Source of the DNA: Clostridiales bacterium
GTDB taxonomy: Bacteria > Bacillota > Clostridia > Oscillospirales > Oscillospiraceae
Assembly (NCBI GenBank): GCA_021203685.1
Contig: JAJQAS010000164.1
Span: 1-9,847, forward strand
Length of the DNA stretch: 9,847 bases
Direction: 5' to 3'
Part shown: piece by piece, positions 6,342 to 9,847 of the stretch
Position numbering within the stretch: position 1 is the first letter of the stretch
How the letters are laid out: each line of letters starts with the position of its first letter
Position numbers and translations under genes: made by a program
Notes under the pieces: model-generated
Told to the model about the DNA's origin: nothing
Databases searched by the model: none
Seen by the model: the letters and a program-made list of their open reading frames with translations, nothing else

Positions 6342-6955
6342 AGCTTTTTCAAAAAGGTCTTGCGGTGGATGGGACAGGGGCCGTACTGCCGCAGCAGTTC
6401 GTAGTGGAGCCTGGTGGGGTAGCCCTTGTGCCGCTGGAACTGGTATTGAGGGTATTTCTCCGCCATTTCCAGCATATAGTGGTCCCGGCTGACTTTGGCT
6501 AGGATAGACGCGGCGGCAATAGAGGCTGACAAGCTGTCTCCCTTTACAACCGTTCGGTTGGGGAGCTGGATGCCCTGACTGCGGTTGCCGTCGATGAGGG
6601 CGAAGTCCGCCGCCGGGTCCAGCTGCTGAATGGCCCGGTTCATCGCCAGCATCCGGGCGTTGAGGATATTGATTTCATCAATCTCCTGCTCTGTGGCCCA
6701 GGCCACCGCCCAGGCGACAGCCTGTTCCTTGATTTGCCCAAACAGCACTTCCCGGCGCTTTTCGGTCACTTTTTTGGAATCGTTCAGGTAAGGCAGGTCG
6801 TAGTCCGGCGGCAGGATCACCGCCGCGCTGTAGACCGCCCCCGCCAGAGGGCCGGCCCCGGCCTCGTCCGCGCCGCAGACGGCCTTCCACCCGGCAGCGT
6901 AGCACTCCCGCTCGATGCTCCAGCGGTCAATTGGCTCCGGTTCCTGCTTTTTCAT
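6338..6955 (-). CDS. rnhB: Ribonuclease HII
   Basis: RNase HII cleaves RNA in RNA-DNA hybrids and at single ribonucleotides embedded in DNA. The 205-residue product carries the metal-binding acidic residues D30 and E31 (GADEAG), D122 (ALIDGN) and D158 (VSRDHY). The family signatures NDSKK (58-62) and GYPT (178-181) are also present. The residue after DEAG is odd: the sequence reads DEAGAGPLAG where nearly all family members have DEAGRGPLAG, so the Arg of the GRG motif is Ala. The minus-strand codons are GGG GCC GGC, so this is not an ambiguous reading. The ATG at 6955-6953 overlaps the ylqF stop as ATGA and has AAGGAG (6964-6969) 8 nt upstream. Identity is firm; activity on single ribonucleotides is uncertain because of the GRG change. 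Confidence 0.96.
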   Translation of the reverse strand: MKKQEPEPIDRWSIERECYAAGWKAVCGADEAGAGPLAGAVYSAAVILPPDYDLPYLNDSKKVTEKRREVLFGQIKEQAVAWAVAWATEQEIDEINILNARMLAMNRAIQQLDPAADFALIDGNRSQGIQLPNRTVVKGDSLSASIAAASILAKVSRDHYMLEMAEKYPQYQFQRHKGYPTRLHYELLRQYGPCPIHRKTFLKKL

Positions 6956-7911
6956 GGGTCGTTCTCCTTCGCCGCGGGTGGTATCTCCAGTGTAAAGCGC
7001 CCCAGCTTGCCGGAGCGGTATTCCTCCAGCAACACCCGGCTCATCCGCTCGGTGTCCACTTCGCCGCCGGAAATGAGGAACCCCCGGTTCCGCCCGGCCT
7101 GCTCCACCAGCGCCCAGCTGTCGAACTCCGGCGGGATGTCCAGCTTATAGCGGGCGGACACTGCCTCCGGGTAGCGGCTGGCCAGCAGCTTCATCAGGTG
7201 GTTTGCCAGGGTCTCCACATCTAATATGGTATCCTTCACCGCCCCGGTAAAGGCCAGGTACATCCCCACGGTGGGGTCCTCGAACTTGGGCCAGAGGATG
7301 CCCGGCGTGTCCAGCAAATCCAGCCCCTCGTCCACGTTCACCCACTGCTTGCCGCGGGTGACGCCGGGGCGGTTCTGGGCGATGGCGGACTTTCGGTTGG
7401 CGACCTTGTTGATGAAGGTGGACTTGCCCACGTTGGGAACGCCCACCACCATCACCCGCACCGGGCGGCCCAGCAGGCCCTTCTCCCGCCAGCGTTCGAT
7501 TTGGTCCCTCAAAATCGCCTTGACCACCGGGGAGAACTGCTTTACCCCCGCGCCGGTCTTGCAGTCCGTCTGGAGGACGGGCATCCCCCGGCTGCGGAAG
7601 TACTCCGCCCACCGCTGGTTCATGGCGGGGTCGGCCTGGTCGGCCCGGTTCAGGAGAATCAGCCGGGGCTTGCCCTCCACCAGTCCGTCCAAATCCGGGT
7701 TCCGGCTGGCCAGGGGGATGCGGGCGTCGATGATCTCTACCACCAGGTCTACCAATTTCAGATTTTCCTGAATCATCCGGCGGGTCTTGGCCATGTGGCC
7801 GGGGTACCACTGGATGGTCATGGCATCCTGGTTTTTCGGAGCTTCCTTTTTGACGGGGCGGGCCTTGCGGGGGTTGTTGTTCGCGCCGCCCCGGTTCTGT
7901 CGCTTCTTCAT
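6952..7911 (-). CDS. rbgA: Ribosome biogenesis GTPase YlqF/RbgA
   Basis: RbgA is a circularly permuted GTPase needed for late 50S subunit assembly. The 319-residue product shows the permuted motif order: G4 NRAD (88-91), G5-like DCKTG (116-120), G1 GVPNVGKS (157-164), G2 threonine T185 in RPGVTRG, and G3 DTPG (201-204). A C-terminal helical domain follows. The conserved family start, TIQWYPGHMAKTRRMI, begins only at residue 31. It is preceded by about 30 Lys/Arg/Asn-rich residues (MKKRQNRGGANNNPRKA). I kept the upstream ATG at 7911 because the internal ATG has no ribosome binding site, but the upstream site is also weak (GAGG 14 nt away). The true start is therefore uncertain. G4 has Arg where NKxD is usual. 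It lies just downstream of the rplS terminator. Confidence 0.95.
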   Translation of the reverse strand: MKKRQNRGGANNNPRKARPVKKEAPKNQDAMTIQWYPGHMAKTRRMIQENLKLVDLVVEIIDARIPLASRNPDLDGLVEGKPRLILLNRADQADPAMNQRWAEYFRSRGMPVLQTDCKTGAGVKQFSPVVKAILRDQIERWREKGLLGRPVRVMVVGVPNVGKSTFINKVANRKSAIAQNRPGVTRGKQWVNVDEGLDLLDTPGILWPKFEDPTVGMYLAFTGAVKDTILDVETLANHLMKLLASRYPEAVSARYKLDIPPEFDSWALVEQAGRNRGFLISGGEVDTERMSRVLLEEYRSGKLGRFTLEIPPAAKENDP

Positions 7912-7934
7912 AGTGTTCCAATCATCCTCTGTGC

Positions 7935-7961
7935 AAAAAAGGAGCGGTTGCCCGCTCCTTT
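7935..7961 (-). terminator. Rho-independent terminator after rplS
   Basis: On the minus strand AAAGGAGCGG pairs perfectly with CCGCTCCTTT around a GCAA tetraloop (arms 7952-7961 and 7938-7947). Six consecutive T residues overlap and follow the stem (7940-7935). It starts 16 nt after the rplS stop and ends 23 nt before the ylqF start. rplS can thus be transcribed as a strongly expressed single gene. ylqF must then depend on read-through or on an unseen promoter, because little room is left. Confidence 0.92.
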
Positions 7962-7977
7962 GTTCTGCTCCAGGAAA

Positions 7978-8319
7978 TTACAGCTTCTCCTTGACCTTGG
8001 CAGCCTTGCCCACCCGGTCGCGCAGATAGTACAGCTTGGCCCGGCGGACCTTGCCGCGGCGGACAGTCTCCACCTTGACGACGTTGGGGGAGTGGACGGG
8101 GAAGACCTTCTCCACGCCCACGCCGTAGGAGATGCGGCGGACGGTAAAGGTCTCGGCTACGCCGCCGTGCTTCTTGGCGATGACGGTGCCCTCGAAGACC
8201 TGGATACGCTCTTTGGCGCCTTCCTTGATCTTGACATGGACGCGAACCGTGGAGCCAATCTCGATCTTCGGCACATCGGTCTTCATGTTCTGCGCGTTCA
8301 GCGTTTCAACGAGATTCAT
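7978..8319 (-). CDS. rplS: 50S ribosomal protein L19
   Basis: L19 sits at the 30S-50S interface of the ribosome. The 113-residue product is the normal length. It shows the family features in order: an N-terminal helix (MNLVETLNAQNMK), IEIGSTVRVHVKIKEG, RIQVFEGTVIAKKHGG, TVRRISYGVGVEKVFPVHSP, and the basic C-terminal signature RRGKVRRAKLYYLR. The ATG at 8319-8317 has GGAGG (8329-8333) 9 nt upstream. An in-frame ATG 11 codons upstream lies in the leader and is rejected. The gene has its own promoter, a leader of about 98 nt and a strong terminator, fitting independent high expression. It is followed by rbgA, whose product acts on the same subunit. Confidence 0.98.
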   Translation of the reverse strand: MNLVETLNAQNMKTDVPKIEIGSTVRVHVKIKEGAKERIQVFEGTVIAKKHGGVAETFTVRRISYGVGVEKVFPVHSPNVVKVETVRRGKVRRAKLYYLRDRVGKAAKVKEKL

Positions 8320-8417
8320 GGTTTGTTTCCTCCTGTGATTATAGGTGTTCATGCCCGCTGGGAACCTTGTCCCGCTCCGCTTGGGGGCTGTGGCAGAGGA
8401 CCACCCTTTGTTCAGAC
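8320..8417 (-). promoter_or_regulatory. rplS 5' leader, possible L19 autoregulatory element
   Basis: About 98 nt separate the predicted transcription start (near 8417) from the rplS ATG. In RNA sense it can form a hairpin from GTGG/CCAC (8401-8404 and 8390-8393), flanked by more G-C pairs across a two-base bulge. A smaller hairpin GGGA/TCCC (8370-8373 and 8360-8363) follows. Firmicutes are known to carry an L19 leader RNA motif upstream of rplS; I cannot confirm a match by eye. Confidence 0.35.
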
Positions 8418-8423
8418 CGGTAC

Positions 8424-8452
8424 ACTATATCACACCTGCGATGGAATTGCAA
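8424..8452 (-). promoter_or_regulatory. Candidate vegetative promoter for rplS
   Basis: On the minus strand TTGCAA (8447-8452) is followed by a 17-bp spacer and TATAGT (8424-8429). A TG dinucleotide one base before the -10 gives an extended -10 (TGATATAGT). The -10 matches consensus at 5 of 6 positions and the -35 at 4 of 6, with ideal spacing. The predicted start lies near 8417. Its spacer and -10 share 14 of 15 bases with the clpP candidate promoter. Confidence 0.7.
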
Positions 8453-8519
8453 GCGTTTTTTGCTTTTTTGTTCTGATTTTCCCTGGACGAGCATAGGTCA
8501 GGGACAGGAGGCGATTGCA

Positions 8520-8951
8520 ATGGCGATGACCTACGGGACAAAGAGGCGCCCTCCCCGGCGGGAACACAAACGGCGGCGTTCCTCTGGCGGATGGGGCGCG
8601 CTGGCCCGGTTGGTGACGGCAGCAACACTGTTTCTGGTCTGCTTTGTGGGCAAGACCCGGTTCCCCCAGCAGACGGCGGTGTATCAGGAGTATCTTTCAG
8701 ACGCGCTGACCGGCACCACCGACTTCCGGGCCGCCTTTTCCGCCCTAGGGGAGGAACTGGCCCAGGGCGGCGACCCGCTGGAGGCGGTGGGCGACTGGTG
8801 CGTGGCGGTGTTCGCCCCGGCGGAGACAACGGTGGACGAGACCCTGCCCACGGCGGCAGAAGCAATTTTAGAGGAGGAGGTTCAGTTTTTCCTGACCTGG
8901 GATGGCGACGTGGAAGTCCTCTGCGCCCATCTGCTCCCCGGTGAAACTTGA
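8520..8951 (+). CDS. Small single-pass membrane protein in the SpoIVFA position
   Basis: This 143-residue product has no family signature I recognise. It has a very basic N-terminus (nine Lys/Arg in residues 8-20), one hydrophobic segment at about 28-44 (ARLVTAATLFLVCFVG), and an acidic, Ala-rich outer part of roughly 95 residues. The topology is probably N-in, C-out. It overlaps the start of an M50 protease gene, matching the place of SpoIVFA before SpoIVFB. B. subtilis SpoIVFA anchors and holds SpoIVFB in the forespore outer membrane and carries a C-terminal LytM/M23-like domain; here that domain is absent. The ATG at 8520 has AGGAGG (8506-8511) 8 nt upstream; a second ATG two codons later is less well spaced. 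Assignment to SpoIVFA rests on position and topology only, so it remains tentative. Confidence 0.75.
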   Translation: MAMTYGTKRRPPRREHKRRRSSGGWGALARLVTAATLFLVCFVGKTRFPQQTAVYQEYLSDALTGTTDFRAAFSALGEELAQGGDPLEAVGDWCVAVFAPAETTVDETLPTAAEAILEEEVQFFLTWDGDVEVLCAHLLPGET

Positions 8952-9550
8952 CCGTCCGCTTTGACCGTCGGGGCCTCACCGCCGGGCAGGTGACGCTGAC
9001 GGCGGACTTCCTCTTTCTGCTGGCGCTGCTGCTCTACACGGGGGTGGGGCCGGTACTGGGGTGCTGCGGCCTGGCCGCCGCCCTCCACGAGATGGGTCAC
9101 ATCCTCTGCTGCCGGGCGCTGGGCGTCCCCGTCCGCCGCCTGCGGCTGTCGTTGGTGGGGGCGGAGCTGGACCTGGGCGGACGGTGCCGCAGCGGGGCGG
9201 AGGAGTGTCTGGTGGCGCTGGCGGGGCCGCTGATCAATTTGACAACGGCGGTACCCGCCCTGACTGCGCCCCTGCCCGGTCAGTTCCACTATCTCTTTGC
9301 CGGGGCCAGCCTGATGCTGGCCCTGTTCAACCTGCTCCCCGTCCTGCCGCTGGACGGCAGCCGCGCCCTCCACGGGGCGCTGTCCGCCTTTTGCTCACTG
9401 GGCTGGGCAGACAGCGTGACAACAGCTGTTTCCCGCCTGTTGAAGCTGGCGCTGCTGCCAGCCGGGGCGTGGTGCGCGGCGAAGGGGAACCCCTCGCTGC
9501 TGGTGATGGCGGTGTGGCTGCTGCTCTCGGAACGGGAAAGGAACGTCTAA
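8948..9550 (+). CDS. Site-2 protease family (M50) intramembrane metalloprotease, SpoIVFB-like
   Basis: The 200-residue product is a polytopic intramembrane zinc protease. The zinc motif HEMGH (47-51) lies in a hydrophobic helix, and the third-ligand motif NLLPVLPLDGSR (128-139, D136) lies in a later one. The spacing is close to that of B. subtilis SpoIVFB, which has His43, Glu44, His47 and Asp137. Hydrophobic segments are visible at about 19-45, 85-105, 116-133, 160-176 and 182-193. SpoIVFB cleaves pro-sigma-K in the mother cell. Compared with SpoIVFB (about 288 residues), this protein stops right after the membrane part and has no CBS domain. The TTG start overlaps the preceding stop as TTGA and lacks its own ribosome binding site, indicating translational coupling. 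The downstream radical SAM gene also follows spoIVFB in other Clostridia, supporting orthology. The M50 family is certain; the SpoIVFB role is likely. Confidence 0.9.
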   Translation: MTVRFDRRGLTAGQVTLTADFLFLLALLLYTGVGPVLGCCGLAAALHEMGHILCCRALGVPVRRLRLSLVGAELDLGGRCRSGAEECLVALAGPLINLTTAVPALTAPLPGQFHYLFAGASLMLALFNLLPVLPLDGSRALHGALSAFCSLGWADSVTTAVSRLLKLALLPAGAWCAAKGNPSLLVMAVWLLLSERERNV

Positions 9551-9564
9551 CATTTGTTTCGGTC

Positions 9565-9593
9565 TTGTTTTTTTCCGTACAATCGGGTAAAAT
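9565..9593 (+). promoter_or_regulatory. Candidate promoter for the radical SAM gene
   Basis: TTGTTT (9565-9570), a 17-bp spacer and TAAAAT (9588-9593) fit a vegetative promoter, with 3 of 6 and 5 of 6 consensus matches. It lies in the 103-nt gap after the M50 gene. Two small dyads follow: GGTC/GACC and GGGAG/CTCCC (9614-9618 and 9623-9627). No terminator with a U-tract separates the two genes. Confidence 0.4.
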
Positions 9594-9653
9594 GGTCGGG
9601 AATAGACCGGCCCGGGAGGACACTCCCAAGAGGCCCAAAAGGCAGGAACCGAT

Positions 9654-9847
9654 ATGGACCCCAAACTGGAACGCATTTTGCTCCGGGTGCAAAAGCCCGC
9701 CCGCTACACCGGCGGAGAATACAACGAGATCATCAAGGACAAAGCGGCGGTAGACACCCGTTTCGCCTTCTGCTTCCCGGATACCTACGAAATTGGCATG
9801 TCCAACCTGGGACTGCGCATCCTCTACGGCGTCATCAACGAGATGGA
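9654..9847 (+). CDS. B12-binding-type radical SAM protein, TIGR03960-like (5' part only)
   Basis: Only 64 complete codons are present before the window ends. The segments KPARYTGGEYN (residues 14-24), RFAFCFPDTYEIGMSNLGLRILY and VINEM match my knowledge of the N-terminus of the TIGR03960 family. These are large radical SAM proteins found in Clostridia next to a DUF2344 (TIGR03936) partner and upstream of rng-rplU-rpmA. The region shown corresponds to the cobalamin-binding-like N-terminal part; the CxxxCxxC iron-sulfur motif lies beyond the window. The reaction catalysed by the family is not known to me. The ATG at 9654 has an AGGAA-type ribosome binding site about 5-9 nt upstream. Placement after the SpoIVFB-like gene agrees with the usual clostridial order. 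Confidence 0.85.
   Translation, partial: MDPKLERILLRVQKPARYTGGEYNEIIKDKAAVDTRFAFCFPDTYEIGMSNLGLRILYGVINEM

Noticed and set aside
8451..8475. Terminator-like AAGC/GCTT followed by T residues on the plus strand
   Set aside because: The stem is only 4 bp, no plus-strand transcript arrives from upstream, and it lies between divergent promoters.
8470..8500. Sigma-E type promoter before the SpoIVFA-position gene
   Set aside because: CATAGGTC only loosely resembles a sigma-E -10 and I see no convincing -35 at the right distance. It is not strong enough to annotate.
1..9847. CRISPR arrays, tRNAs, insertion sequences, prophage or defence genes
   Set aside because: I looked on both strands for regular repeats, transposase or integrase motifs and terminal inverted repeats. 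I found none; the region is ordinary core chromosome.

Overview
The window looks like the chromosome of a GC-rich, spore-forming Clostridia member, most likely in or near the Oscillospiraceae (Flavonifractor/Oscillibacter-like). This is inferred from three things: the rplS-ylqF-rnhB-yraN gene order, a SpoIVFB-type protease followed by a TIGR03960-type radical SAM gene, and strong AGGAGG ribosome binding sites in a GC-rich background. I see no mobile element, CRISPR array, tRNA or rRNA. Almost everything is recognisable core-genome content, with short intergenic gaps.

Layout. Positions 1-8319 are read from the minus strand. In transcription order these are: rplS (8319-7978) with its own promoter, leader and Rho-independent terminator; a tight run of ylqF/rbgA, rnhB, yraN, an M19 dipeptidase, thrC and a calcineurin-like phosphoesterase (7911-2838), with overlaps or gaps of 13 nt or less; then, after a 154-nt AT-rich gap, tig, clpP and the 5' part of clpX (2683-1). 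Positions 8520-9847 are read from the plus strand and diverge from rplS. They hold a small membrane protein in the position of SpoIVFA, a site-2 protease resembling SpoIVFB, and the start of a radical SAM protein.

How the genes work together. tig-clpP-clpX is a protein quality-control unit: the nascent-chain chaperone, the ClpP peptidase and its ClpX unfoldase. rplS and rbgA both serve the 50S ribosomal subunit. rnhB removes RNA from DNA duplexes. The M19 dipeptidase and threonine synthase are amino-acid functions carried in the same run. The plus-strand pair probably carries out intramembrane proteolysis during sporulation (pro-sigma-K processing in the well-studied relatives).

Most worth a second look: the SpoIVFA/SpoIVFB-like pair appears stripped of both regulatory domains (LytM in FA, CBS in FB); RNase HII has GAG in place of its junction-recognising GRG motif; the clpP leader has a possible pseudoknot next to its ribosome binding site; and the clpP and rplS promoters share a nearly identical 15-bp element. 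I did not find evidence for a wholly new system.
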